Position numbers and translations under genes: made by a program. 64,000 bases of DNA from Clostridiales bacterium (GTDB lineage Bacteria; Bacillota; Clostridia; Oscillospirales; CAG-272). Under the pieces are notes generated by a model. It was given only the letters and a program-made list of their open reading frames with translations. It had not been told where the DNA came from and ran no database searches. The stretch spans positions 1 to 64,000 of the forward strand of contig JAAZAV010000023.1 of NCBI GenBank assembly GCA_012514145.1, written 5' to 3'. Of the stretch, positions 26,366-36,487 are shown in pieces; position 1 is the stretch's first letter, and each line of letters opens with the position of its first letter.

Positions 26366-28987
26366 ATGAAAAAACTGGCGATATTTGACGGCAACAGCCT
26401 CCTGAACCGGGCATTCTACGGTATACGGCCGCTTAACACCCGGGACGGACTCAACACAAACGCGCTTCACGGGCTTGCAAACATGCTGGTGAGGCATATT
26501 GAACAGATTTCTCCCGACTACGCCGCCATATCATTTGACCTGCCCCAGCCCACCTTCCGGCACAAAGCCTACGAGGGCTACAAGGCGACCCGCAAGGGCA
26601 TGCCGCCCGAACTTGCCGAACAGCTGCCCTATGCGAAGGAGCTGGGAGCGGCGCTGGGACTTGCGGTTCTGGCTCTTCCCGGCTGGGAGGCGGACGATAT
26701 TTTAGGCACATTAGCCCGTACGGCAGGCAGTCAGGAGGTCATGACCTACATAGTCTCGGGCGACCGGGACCTGCTGCAGCTGATAAATGACACAACACAT
26801 GTGCTCTATGTGCGTGGCGGCGATGCGGACGAATACGACGAGAACCGCTATGTGTCGGAATACGGCGTGCGTCCCCCCAGGCTTGTAGACGTGAAGGCGC
26901 TGATGGGCGACACATCGGACAACATCCCCGGCGTTGCGGGCATAGGCGAAAAAACCGCCTTCAAGCTGATAGCCGCCTTCGGCTCGCTTGACGGCGTATA
27001 TGAAAATCTCGACGACAAGAGTATAACAAAATCGGTGCGCGCCAGACTTGCCGCCGGCGAGGAATCGGCGCGGCTCTCCTACTCGCTTGCCAGAATCGAG
27101 ACGGAGGTGCCCTTCGATCCGCCCTTTGAGCTGTCGGACGCTGCATACACCGGATATCGCCGCCAGGAACTGTCCGAGCTTCTGACAAGTCTGGAGTTTT
27201 CAGCCCTCAGCAGGCGGCTGGGGCTTGACAAGCTGCGCGGCGGGCTTGCGTCGACGGGCGGCGCTGCCGGAGCGCAGACCGAGCCGACCAGACACGTGAC
27301 CCGCATACCCCCCGAGGAGCTTGCCGACCGCATAAACGTGAATACGCCGGCGGCGGTGTCGATAACCTTCGGCAGCTCAGGCGGGGATCAGAGCGGCGTT
27401 ATTACGGCGGCAGCCTGCGAAGGCGGCGCCGAACCTGTGTTTTACAGCAGCGAATTCCTTTCTCTGACCCAGCTTCGTGAGTTCTTCGCCTCCGGGCGGG
27501 AGCTTTGGGTGCACGACAGCAAACGTCTCGTCACCCTGCTGACCGGCGCGAGAGTCGATGTGAACTGTAATTTTACCTTCGACGCACAGCTTGCCGGCTA
27601 TGTGCTGGATTCATCGGGCGGATACTCCCTCGCAGAGCTGTCCTCGAAATACCTGGGCGAGGCATATTCAGAGGATGAACAGCAGGCGGCGGGCGGTGAA
27701 GCGGAGCTTATCTGCCGTCTGCGCCCGGTAATGCTGAAACGCCTTGAAGAGGAGGGGTCGGCATCGCTTTACTCCGATATCGAGCTTCCCCTTTCGGCGC
27801 TGCTGCTTAGAATGGAGCGCATCGGCTTCAAGGTGGACACCGACGCGCTTGCTAAATGGTCGCGCGCCCTTGACGAACTCAGCAATGCCCACGCCGAGCG
27901 GGTATTCGAACAGGTGGGTTATACCTTCAATCTCAACTCTCCGAAGCAGCTGGGCGAGGCGCTCTTTGAAACCCCCGGCCGCGATGAGCCGCTGCTTCCG
28001 CCGCCGAAACGTGGCAAGACGGGCTACTCCACCTCCGCCGAGGTGCTTGAAAAACTGCGCCCCTACAGCCCGGTTATCGAAAACATACTTGAATACCGGC
28101 AGGCGGCAAAACTGAAATCAACATATGCCGACGGGCTGCTTCGCGCCGCCGACAGCGAGGGTAGGATACACACCACCTTCACCCAGACGGTCACCGCCAC
28201 GGGCAGGCTCTCCTCGATTGAGCCGAACCTGCAGAATATTCCCATACGCACCGAGCTGGGGCGGGGCCTCAGGCGCTGCTTCATCCCGGGCGATGAAAGC
28301 CGTATGCTTATCGACGCCGACTACAGTCAGATCGAGCTCAGACTGCTTGCCCATATCGCGGAGGATGAGGCGATGATCGCCGCCTTCCTTTCGGGGGAGG
28401 ATATACACACCTCCACCGCATCAAGGATTTTCGGAATTCCGACGGACAAGGTTACCTCCGAGCACCGTAAGCGGGCGAAGGCGGTTAACTTCGGCATCGT
28501 CTACGGCATCGGCGACTTCTCGCTGGCGCAGGACATAGGAGTTTCCCGCGCCGCCGCCGCCGGATATATCAAGAGCTGGCTTGCCGAATACAAGGGTGTG
28601 GCAAAATACATGGAGAATATCGTCGAGGCGGCAAAACGCGACGGCTATGTCACCACGATTGCGGGCAGAAGACGCTACATACCCGAAATCAAGGCAGCCA
28701 AAGCCTCACTCCGCGCTTTCGGTGAGCGGGTCGCCATGAATTCTCCGATACAGGGTTCGGCAGCCGACATCATCAAAATCGCAATGCTGCGGGTAGACGA
28801 GGCGCTTGAAAAAGCCGGGCTTGACGCGAAGCTGATACTGCAGGTTCATGACGAACTGATTCTCGAATCTGCCCGCTCCTGCGCGGACGAAGCCGCAAAT
28901 ATACTGCGCACGGCAATGGAAAACGCCGTATCCCTGTCGGTGCCGCTGACGGTTGATGTCACGGTGGGCGACTGCTGGGGCGGGTGA
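26366..28987 (+). CDS. polA: DNA polymerase I
   Basis: An 873-residue DNA polymerase I for Okazaki-fragment processing and repair. Residues 1-290 are the 5'-3' exonuclease (MKKLAIFDGNSLLNRAF, SGDRDLLQL, GVAGIGEKTA). The middle domain has the position of a 3'-5' exonuclease but lacks the DxE start motif (SITFGSSGGD stands where it should be), so proofreading is probably absent, as in Thermus and many Firmicutes enzymes. The polymerase domain shows motif A DYSQIELR (D652), motif B KRAKAVNFGIVYG and motif C QVHDELILE (D829). The ribosome site is weak. A terminator follows. Nothing links it functionally to its glycan neighbours. Confidence 0.96.
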   Translation: MKKLAIFDGNSLLNRAFYGIRPLNTRDGLNTNALHGLANMLVRHIEQISPDYAAISFDLPQPTFRHKAYEGYKATRKGMPPELAEQLPYAKELGAALGLAVLALPGWEADDILGTLARTAGSQEVMTYIVSGDRDLLQLINDTTHVLYVRGGDADEYDENRYVSEYGVRPPRLVDVKALMGDTSDNIPGVAGIGEKTAFKLIAAFGSLDGVYENLDDKSITKSVRARLAAGEESARLSYSLARIETEVPFDPPFELSDAAYTGYRRQELSELLTSLEFSALSRRLGLDKLRGGLASTGGAAGAQTEPTRHVTRIPPEELADRINVNTPAAVSITFGSSGGDQSGVITAAACEGGAEPVFYSSEFLSLTQLREFFASGRELWVHDSKRLVTLLTGARVDVNCNFTFDAQLAGYVLDSSGGYSLAELSSKYLGEAYSEDEQQAAGGEAELICRLRPVMLKRLEEEGSASLYSDIELPLSALLLRMERIGFKVDTDALAKWSRALDELSNAHAERVFEQVGYTFNLNSPKQLGEALFETPGRDEPLLPPPKRGKTGYSTSAEVLEKLRPYSPVIENILEYRQAAKLKSTYADGLLRAADSEGRIHTTFTQTVTATGRLSSIEPNLQNIPIRTELGRGLRRCFIPGDESRMLIDADYSQIELRLLAHIAEDEAMIAAFLSGEDIHTSTASRIFGIPTDKVTSEHRKRAKAVNFGIVYGIGDFSLAQDIGVSRAAAAGYIKSWLAEYKGVAKYMENIVEAAKRDGYVTTIAGRRRYIPEIKAAKASLRAFGERVAMNSPIQGSAADIIKIAMLRVDEALEKAGLDAKLILQVHDELILESARSCADEAANILRTAMENAVSLSVPLTVDVTVGDCWGG

Positions 28988-29016
28988 TACATTGCGGCAG
29001 ACAAGATAAATCAGCA

Positions 29017-29052
29017 GGAGCTGCATCAAAATTTGTGTTTTGATACAGCTCC
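29017..29052 (+). terminator. Terminator after polA
   Basis: A 15-bp stem (29017-29031 with 29038-29052, one C-A mismatch) has AAAA/TTTT at the loop side and a weak T-rich tail. Confidence 0.6.
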
Positions 29053-29083
29053 ATTTAGTTGGCTGCCTCCGTCGCGGGGGGTA

Positions 29084-29212
29084 CTCCCTCCGTCACAGGG
29101 GCTGTGCCGCCTCCATCGGAGAGGGAGGCTTTTTGAGTGTCTCAAAAGCCGTGCGCTATACAGGCTCACTCTTCGAGGGAGCTGTCAGCTACTGACTGAG
29201 GGAGTTAAGATT
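29084..29212. repeat. Dispersed palindromic repeats (CTCCCTCCGTCACAG family)
   Basis: The block starts CTCCCTCCGTCACAG (29084-29098), then has a hairpin GCCTCCATC-GGA-GAGGGAGGC (29109-29129). A second unit at about 29163-29212 has the layout GAGGGAGCTGTCAG...CTGACTGAGGGAG. The first 15 bases are identical to the left arm of the element at 47954. Elements of this type are common intergenic palindromes in gut Clostridia; the similarity is from memory. Confidence 0.6.
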
Positions 29213-29260
29213 TCGACCGTCCGGTATCTTATATTATAGCCTGAAAATCATGGTCCGCGC

Positions 29261-30757
29261 TTACTTCTGAGCGTTTGCGTATGCATCGCGTATCTTCACA
29301 AGACCCTCTTCGAATTTTGTCTCCTGAGCGGCGTACTTGGAGGCGAAGTCGGGGGTGGAGGAAGCTTCCAGCACGCTCTGCAGGAGAGTGCCGATGGAGT
29401 TCATCGGAACCGAGTGAACCCACCCGAAATCGAACATTATAGAGTCGCGGATCAGGTCTATCATAGCCTCGGAGTCGGTGTCCCGGGCGTACTTGGTCTT
29501 GAGCGCCACCTCGTAGAAGGCGGGCTTGACGGTGTCGTAGCTCGCGGCGCAGAGCGCTTCGGTCAGGATGCCGCCGAACTCGAGATCGGTAAAGGTTATC
29601 GGGAAGCAGAGCATGGTGACGCTGTTGTGGGGAGTGGTGTAATATGAATCCTGGGATTCGTCGAACTTTGCGCGGGGGATGACGCCGAAGTCTGTGTCCA
29701 TATCGCGGAGCACGCTGACCTGACCGAGGAAGCAGTCGAGAATAAGCGCGCGGTCCTCGGCGAATATGACCGGGGTGCCGCTGGCTATCGGCTCACCCAC
29801 TTCGGAACACTTGCGGAAGGTGCTGTCCGCCCAGTGGAGCCGGGAGGCTTTCTCAACGACGTTCAGCGTGCGCTCGGAGTTGAAGCAGAGCACCGGGTAG
29901 CCGGTGTCGTCCATCTCGGTTATGGGACAGACATTGGTGACGAGATATGCGCGGAGATGGTTGCCGCCGGGGGTGGCGAGACCGTAGAGGTCGGCTGCGC
30001 CGAGAACCCCGTCGCCGTCCACGTCGCCCGACACCTTGGAGGTGATCTCATACTCCTTGTCAACGGTCCAGCCGCCGTCAAGCACTAACTTGTTCAGGTC
30101 GCCTATCTGGTACTTTTCGGCAAGCGCTTTGTTGTAAAGGTTGACATAGAGATTCTCCCAGAAGGTGAGCGTAATGTCGCCGGTGGCAAGATAGAGACAG
30201 CCGTCGACCGTCAGAGTGTCGTTGGCGAGCTTCGACCACCAGGGTTTCTCAAAGTCCAGGTATGGAATTGTCAGCAGGTTGTGGAAATAGCCCTCGATGG
30301 CAGGTGAGACCATGTACGCCTGATAGGACGCCACCATGTCATAGGCGCCGTCGCCCGCCATGATGCTGGATTTGACGGTATTTGTAAAGGCTGCGTTTGC
30401 GTTCCAGGAGCCGGCGATGTCGATGAAGTTCAGCACGGCGTTGAAGCGGTCCTCAACGGCGCGATTGCGCTGAAGCACTGCGTCGTTGACCACGTCGCCC
30501 GTCTCTTCGGTAATCTTGAATTCGTATGCCCATTCGGTGCGGATGAGGACTTTGAAGTCCCTTCCGCCGAAATCCTTCTCGGGCAGATTGTCGGTAAGTT
30601 CGGTCTCGGCGGCGGTTGTCTCCTCCGCCGCGGTTGTCGCTTCGGCTGCATCCGATGCAACCGCGTCCAAGCCGCCCCCTCCGCAGCCCGCGAATATACC
30701 GGCGGCGAAGATAATAGCGAGCAGCAGACTTAGAATTTTGAATGATGTGTTTTTCAC
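29261..30757 (-). CDS. Extracellular solute-binding lipoprotein, paralog 5
   Basis: A 498-residue SBP lipoprotein. The start is a GTG at 30757 with AGGAGG 9 bases upstream; the frame stays open 60 bases further but without a ribosome site. The signal ends FAGC with Cys at about residue 25. It has a KDFGG strand, a GDVVNDAVLQRN block, PWWSK, a perfect DVDGDG loop near residue 245 and FGVIPRAKFDESQ. It is a single leftward gene, convergent with polA and divergent from mtnA. This is the only SBP copy in the window without an adjacent carbohydrate gene or second SBP, so its substrate context is missing. Confidence 0.88.
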   Translation of the reverse strand: MKNTSFKILSLLLAIIFAAGIFAGCGGGGLDAVASDAAEATTAAEETTAAETELTDNLPEKDFGGRDFKVLIRTEWAYEFKITEETGDVVNDAVLQRNRAVEDRFNAVLNFIDIAGSWNANAAFTNTVKSSIMAGDGAYDMVASYQAYMVSPAIEGYFHNLLTIPYLDFEKPWWSKLANDTLTVDGCLYLATGDITLTFWENLYVNLYNKALAEKYQIGDLNKLVLDGGWTVDKEYEITSKVSGDVDGDGVLGAADLYGLATPGGNHLRAYLVTNVCPITEMDDTGYPVLCFNSERTLNVVEKASRLHWADSTFRKCSEVGEPIASGTPVIFAEDRALILDCFLGQVSVLRDMDTDFGVIPRAKFDESQDSYYTTPHNSVTMLCFPITFTDLEFGGILTEALCAASYDTVKPAFYEVALKTKYARDTDSEAMIDLIRDSIMFDFGWVHSVPMNSIGTLLQSVLEASSTPDFASKYAAQETKFEEGLVKIRDAYANAQK

Positions 30758-30799
30758 GGTGATGTAACCTCCTGAGAAGCCCTTTACGGCAAATAATTG

Positions 30800-30828
30800 T
30801 TGATTTCGGCGGGGCAATGTGCTATAAT
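30800..30828 (+). promoter_or_regulatory. Promoter of the mtnA / aldolase operon
   Basis: TTGATT (30800-30805), a 17-nt spacer and TATAAT (30823-30828). The leader to the mtnA ATG is about 100 bases. I see no known riboswitch fold in it. Confidence 0.65.
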
Positions 30829-30934
30829 CGAAACGGAGCCGGTGACATGCTTATGCTCTTATTATATTATACGGGCGCGGACCGGCTCTGTCAACCGGCT
30901 TTTTCAGAAACAAATCGGGAGTGTCATATTTAAA

Positions 30935-32023
<1,089 letters not shown>

Positions 32024-32061
32024 TAGCGTTTGATAATTAAAGGGAATTTACAGGTAAAACC

Positions 32062-32721
32062 ATGACAGACAGTGAAATCAGAAATTCCATAATCGATATT
32101 GGCAGACGGCTGCACGACGGCGGTTATGTGGCGTCAAACGACGGAAATATCTCGGTGCGCGGCGGGGACGGGGGAATCTGGATGACCCCCACCGGCGTTT
32201 CCAAGGGCGATATGACCCCGGACATGCTGATTAAAGTAGACCTTGACGGTAGAATGCTTGAAGGGAACAGACGCCCCTCCACCGAATCGGCGATGCATCT
32301 GCGGCTGTATAAGGAAAACAAAAACATCATGGCGGCGGTGCACGCCCACCCGACGGCAGCCACCTCCTTTGCCATAGCCGGCATACCCCTCGACCGCCCG
32401 ATATACCCCGAGGCGGCGGTGAACCTGGGTACGGTGCCGGTGGCGCCCTACGCTCAGCCGGGCACTCAGGAGGTGCCCGACTCGATAGCGCCCTTCTGTC
32501 ACAGCCATGTGGCGGTGCTTCTGGGATTCCACGGCGCTCTGACCTGGGGCGCCAACCTCACCGAGGCGTGGTACCGCATGGAGGCGCTGGAGAACTACGC
32601 AAAGATAACCCTTAATGTCTGCTATCTGATGCGCTCGGACGCGGTTCTCACCCGCGAGCAGCTTGAGCGCTGTACCGGAGGTCTGACCCCTGCCGACAGA
32701 CTTAACGGCAGAATCGGGTAA
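32062..32721 (+). CDS. Class II aldolase, probably of the DHAP shunt (FucA-like)
   Basis: A 219-residue zinc aldolase of the class II aldolase/adducin family. The catalytic Glu is E75 in STESAMH, zinc ligands are H94 and H96 in HAHP and H157 in GFHGAL, and the N-terminal SNDGNISVR loop that binds the phosphate is present. By sequence alone it resembles L-fuculose-phosphate aldolase. Its position directly after mtnA suggests cleavage of 5-deoxyribulose-1-phosphate or 5-methylthioribulose-1-phosphate to DHAP plus an aldehyde, as in the DHAP shunt of some bacteria. A role in fucose catabolism is the alternative, since GH29 is encoded 8 kb away. Confidence 0.82.
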   Translation: MTDSEIRNSIIDIGRRLHDGGYVASNDGNISVRGGDGGIWMTPTGVSKGDMTPDMLIKVDLDGRMLEGNRRPSTESAMHLRLYKENKNIMAAVHAHPTAATSFAIAGIPLDRPIYPEAAVNLGTVPVAPYAQPGTQEVPDSIAPFCHSHVAVLLGFHGALTWGANLTEAWYRMEALENYAKITLNVCYLMRSDAVLTREQLERCTGGLTPADRLNGRIG

Positions 32722-32741
32722 TCCCGTACAGCCGGCGGCAG

Positions 32742-32797
32742 GCATCAAGAATCATCAGGAATCAGGTATCAAGTATCAGGCATACAAGCAATCATAA
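32742..32797 (+). repeat. Degenerate ATCAGG-type short repeats
   Basis: Between the aldolase and nrdR, the units ATCAAG, ATCAGG, ATCAGG, ATCAAG and ATCAGG occur within about 40 bases. No hairpin or promoter is evident. Its meaning is unknown. Confidence 0.4.
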
Positions 32798-32824
32798 AAT
32801 CTTACGAAAGGAAGGCAGAGTGCC

Positions 32825-33277
32825 ATGAAATGTCCAACCTGCGGTTACACCGAAAGTAAAGTAATCGACTCACGCCCCTCAGACAACGCAAGCATACGCC
32901 GCCGCCGGGAATGCATAGCCTGCGGAAGGCGCTTTACCACATATGAGACAATCGACACTGTGCCGCTTGTCGTCATCAAGAAGGACGGACGGCGTGAGAT
33001 ATTCGACCGCAACAAGATTCTGACCGGTCTTGTCAAATCGGCATACAAGCGGCCGGTTAAGCTGGAGGAGCTGGAAAAACTCGCCGCCGAGGTTGAAAGC
33101 GAGCTTCAGGGAAGGCTGCGGGGCGAGGTGGCATCCGAAGAGGTGGGCGAGCTGGTAATGGAGAAGCTCAAGCAGCTTGACGAGGTGGCATATGTCCGCT
33201 TCGCTTCGGTCTACCGGGAGTTTAAGGACGCCGAGACCTTCCGGCAGGAACTCGAGAAGATGAAATCCGGAAAGTAA
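32825..33277 (+). CDS. nrdR: Transcriptional repressor NrdR
   Basis: A 150-residue NrdR. The N-terminal zinc ribbon has CPTC at residues 3-6 and CIAC further on, with the invariant SRRRRECxxCGRRFTTYE-type block. An ATP-cone (about 45-140) senses ATP/dATP and represses ribonucleotide reductase genes. GGAAGG lies upstream of the ATG. Length is normal. No nrd gene is present here, which is common. It is followed after 52 bases by an SGNH hydrolase gene in the same direction. Confidence 0.95.
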   Translation: MKCPTCGYTESKVIDSRPSDNASIRRRRECIACGRRFTTYETIDTVPLVVIKKDGRREIFDRNKILTGLVKSAYKRPVKLEELEKLAAEVESELQGRLRGEVASEEVGELVMEKLKQLDEVAYVRFASVYREFKDAETFRQELEKMKSGK

Positions 33278-33329
33278 ACTCCCCCGATGTCCGTATCGCA
33301 TACAGAGAAAAGAGAAAGGATATATAACC

Positions 33330-33881
33330 ATGAAAAAAGTTGCGCTTTTGGGCGACTCCATACGGCTCATCGGCTACGGCAAGCGTGTCGCCGAACTGCT
33401 AAGCGGCGAATACGAGGTCTGGCAGCCCGCCGACAACTGCCGCTACGCGAAATATACCCTCTGGGGTCTTAGAGACTGGAAAAGCGCCATGGAGGGCGCC
33501 GACATAGTCCACTGGAACAACGGTCTTTGGGACACCTGCAATGTGCTGGGCGACGGCGCCTTCTCCACGCCGACCGAGTATGCCGATGCCCTTGAGCGTG
33601 TGGCGAAGGTGCTTCTCTCCCGCCATCGCAGAGTGATTTTCGCCACCTCCACACCGGTGCTTGAAAGCAAAACCGACAACGACAACGTGACTATCGTCAA
33701 GTATAACGGTCTGGCGATCGAACGCCTCTCCCCCATGGGCGTCATAATCAACGACCTGCACAATGTGGTCTGGCCGAACCTCGGGGAGTACATCTCGGAG
33801 GACAAGATTCACCTCTCGGCCGCCGGTATCGAAGCCTGCGCCGAGGCGGTGGTTAAGGCGATACGGAACGCGGATAACTGA
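33330..33881 (+). CDS. SGNH/GDSL-family hydrolase
   Basis: A 183-residue small esterase-like protein. Block I is GDSI near residue 8 (nucleophile Ser); the Asn block appears as HWNNGLWD; and the catalytic Asp/His pair is in DKIHLS near residue 165. All four SGNH blocks can be placed. No signal peptide is present, so it probably deacylates a cytoplasmic substrate such as an acetylated sugar. An AAAGGA-type ribosome site precedes the ATG. It lies behind nrdR and ahead of a terminator. Confidence 0.8.
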   Translation: MKKVALLGDSIRLIGYGKRVAELLSGEYEVWQPADNCRYAKYTLWGLRDWKSAMEGADIVHWNNGLWDTCNVLGDGAFSTPTEYADALERVAKVLLSRHRRVIFATSTPVLESKTDNDNVTIVKYNGLAIERLSPMGVIINDLHNVVWPNLGEYISEDKIHLSAAGIEACAEAVVKAIRNADN

Positions 33882-33910
33882 TAACTGACAGCTCAAAGAA
33901 CAGAAACACA

Positions 33911-33950
33911 CAAAGGGTACCCTTTCGACATTCGGAGGGTACCCTTTTGT
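33911..33950. terminator. Terminator, SGNH hydrolase versus GH20 operon
   Basis: A perfect 12-bp stem (arms AAAGGGTACCCT and AGGGTACCCTTT) with a 12-nt loop and T-rich tail lies between convergent genes. Confidence 0.85.
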
Positions 33951-34015
33951 GCGTTTATGTGTCCTTTGTCAGCTCATTGCGTCAAGAGATGTCTGAATCT
34001 GTGCCTCATATCCCG

Positions 34016-36457
34016 TCATTTCCCGGCAATATTGACGCCGCTCACCGCAAGCAGTGCGATTTTGGCGCCGGTGTCCTCAGAGCCGCGGCATATAATGCGC
34101 TCGACGGGCTTATCGGGATGAGGGTTCATCCAGACATAGCCGAGGACGGTAACAGGGCGGCCGTCATGTGTATACGTTTCGATTATCGGGTCGGAGAAAT
34201 ATGTCGCGGTGTAGCCCTGATGGCGGTAATACTGCTGGGGCATAGGCTCGCCGTATCGCCGCGGCCAGGCGGTGATATTGCCCGCGTATTCGACGGGAAT
34301 CTCAACATCCTCCGCCGCGCTGCCGTCGTAGCATACGGTGTAGCTGCCGATCCGCTTCAGCGGCTTCCAGGCAACCCGCGCCTCGCCCATGGTGGCTGCA
34401 TGCAGGAACACGAGACGCTCGAACTTCTGTCCGCCCGCCGCTATCGCAATGTCGCCGTCAACGACAATCGGGTGCGATGCATCAAAGCGCGGGTCATCGC
34501 AGTCTGCCGCCGCGGCCTTCAGCTCGCAGGGAATACAGCCGCGGGATGTCTCGGTTTTACACGGTGACAGATGGCTGTAAACAAGCGTGTGAGCAGCATC
34601 GACAATGCAGCCCCGCAGTTCGTCACGCACCCGGGGAATCAACTCTTTGCCGATTATCTCATTGTATACAGGTCTGGCAAGTGACTTGTAATCGGGGTTC
34701 CAGAGCATTTCGGCGGTATAGATAAGGTCGAAGAACTTGCCCTTTTTTGCAAGGGTGTATTCGTCAAAGACGCACCATGTGGACACCTGACCGCCGAGCA
34801 TCCCCTCTTTCGCGGCGCGGCTCTCGTAGCGGGGATAGTGGCTTGAGTAGAGGTTGCCCATAATAACATTGTAGCCGTAGGGCAGAAGATGATCCTCCAT
34901 GTCTAAATCGAAATGGAAGTACCATATGAAGTCCAGCATGAGGATATCCCGAGGCAGCATATCCCGGGCGGGATTTGTGCGGTATCGCTTCTCGGTGGGC
35001 TGCAGCATGTCCGACCATATAGCCATTTTAAGTCCCTTAGCCTTCAGATAGTCATACATGCGCTTTACATGGATTGTGTATAGCTCCGCATGGTCGCGGT
35101 CGCGGCAGCGGGGACATAGCCCTATCTGATAGACTTCGTCGTGACCCATGTGGACATAGCGCTCGGGTCGCACCACCTCGATAATCTCGTCAATGATGTC
35201 GAAGATGATCTTATAACTGTCCTCGTTGAGAGGGCAGTAGGAGTGGTGATAAAAAACATCGGGCGGCTGGTCGGCGGTGCGGGTGTCTTTCAGTTCGTTC
35301 TGCCGCTCCTCGGACAGTTCGGCTATCTCGGGGTGGGAGTAGGTGATATACTGCACATGGCCGAAGGACTGCACCTCGGGGATGACCTCGAAGCCTAACT
35401 CCTTCGCATACTCCACAAGGGCTCTGACCTCGCTTTTTTCAAGCAGACCTCCCCCGGCAACACTCCCGTGGGGGAAGGGCGGCTGACGCCCTTCGGCGGC
35501 GGCGCGATTGCCCTCAAGCCACCCTTCGCTTATCTCGGGGTGACGGTCGAAGCGCATGCCGCCGGCGAACTCGATGAATATTATGTTGTAACGCAGGGGC
35601 AGAAGCACATATCTGAACACCCGGCGGGCGAAGTCTAACTGCTCCCGCGGCGGCAGCATCATGTGGAAGCCCCGCATTTCTTTATACGGCTCGTCGGAGA
35701 TTTCGCAGAGCCTTACCCCCGGCGTTTCGCCGCTTATAAGTGAAAAGAAGGTCTCGCAGCCGTAGAGCAGCCCCCGTCTTGATGAAGCGCACAGCGATAT
35801 GCCGTCATTTTTGACGCTCAGCCGATAGCCGTCGTGGGATATGCCGTCATCGCTGAGAGACATGGCAAAGGGAATCCCTCCGCCGTTAAAACATCCGCTG
35901 CCGTAATATTCCGACACACGCCGGCGCAGATGATCGGTGGCATATTTCAAATCGCGGTTGTCGGCATGGGTGATTTCACCGATTTCCCCGAGGAGCAGCC
36001 GCCCCTCGCCGAAGACAACCGACTTCGGGGCGGGAAACAGCCCGTCAAAAAGCGGCGAACCTGAGGCGGCGCACCCCTCGGCTCCTATGATCTGCAGTTT
36101 TTCTACCGAGATATCAAGCAGACAGGCATTCAGCCGCAGGATAAGGCAGCGTGCGGAAGCTCCCACCGTGATTTCAAGCCGTCCCGATGCGGTCTTTCCC
36201 GTTTCGGCGTCATAGCGCCCCGAAGGTCTGCCGTCGCAGAAAATCTCGGCGGAGGATATCGCAGAGCGGGGGGCGAGAGTGATTTCGGCACACCCTACGA
36301 ACATGGGTTTGTCAAAACTGTAAACTATGTCAACGCCGGTGTCCATAAGCGTCGCCCAGCGCCAGGACATCTCCCCCGATTCGGAGGGCAGGGCGCATTT
36401 TGTTCCCCGCCGGTAAAAGGCGGGCTGCGCCAGCTTTGTCAGGTCAAGGACAGTCAT
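34016..36457 (-). CDS. Beta-N-acetylhexosaminidase-like glycosidase, GH20
   Basis: An 813-residue enzyme. Residues 1-130 look like a galactose-binding beta-sandwich; a GH20b-like alpha/beta domain follows (about 145-250); the catalytic TIM barrel starts near residue 265 (EMRGFHMML). The paired catalytic residues are D440-E441 in HMGHDEVYQ, the GH20 signature. Before it, EVIPEVQSFGHVQY marks barrel strand 3-4. A C-terminal beta domain completes the protein. There is no signal peptide, so it should cleave imported beta-linked GlcNAc or GalNAc units in the cytoplasm. AGAGGAGG precedes the ATG. It is the last gene of a leftward operon, 30 bases behind an SBP. Confidence 0.85.
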   Translation of the reverse strand: MTVLDLTKLAQPAFYRRGTKCALPSESGEMSWRWATLMDTGVDIVYSFDKPMFVGCAEITLAPRSAISSAEIFCDGRPSGRYDAETGKTASGRLEITVGASARCLILRLNACLLDISVEKLQIIGAEGCAASGSPLFDGLFPAPKSVVFGEGRLLLGEIGEITHADNRDLKYATDHLRRRVSEYYGSGCFNGGGIPFAMSLSDDGISHDGYRLSVKNDGISLCASSRRGLLYGCETFFSLISGETPGVRLCEISDEPYKEMRGFHMMLPPREQLDFARRVFRYVLLPLRYNIIFIEFAGGMRFDRHPEISEGWLEGNRAAAEGRQPPFPHGSVAGGGLLEKSEVRALVEYAKELGFEVIPEVQSFGHVQYITYSHPEIAELSEERQNELKDTRTADQPPDVFYHHSYCPLNEDSYKIIFDIIDEIIEVVRPERYVHMGHDEVYQIGLCPRCRDRDHAELYTIHVKRMYDYLKAKGLKMAIWSDMLQPTEKRYRTNPARDMLPRDILMLDFIWYFHFDLDMEDHLLPYGYNVIMGNLYSSHYPRYESRAAKEGMLGGQVSTWCVFDEYTLAKKGKFFDLIYTAEMLWNPDYKSLARPVYNEIIGKELIPRVRDELRGCIVDAAHTLVYSHLSPCKTETSRGCIPCELKAAAADCDDPRFDASHPIVVDGDIAIAAGGQKFERLVFLHAATMGEARVAWKPLKRIGSYTVCYDGSAAEDVEIPVEYAGNITAWPRRYGEPMPQQYYRHQGYTATYFSDPIIETYTHDGRPVTVLGYVWMNPHPDKPVERIICRGSEDTGAKIALLAVSGVNIAGK

Positions 36458-36487
36458 ATTGCCTCCTCTGTTACTTTAACTATGGAG

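Noticed and set aside
29084-29212. CRISPR array
   Set aside because: The repeated units are palindromic, imperfect and not separated by regular spacers; no cas genes are present.
35440-35500. Copy of the palindromic repeat inside the GH20 gene
   Set aside because: The C-rich stretch encodes the normal GH20 region PFPHGSVAGG and has no inverted-repeat arms.
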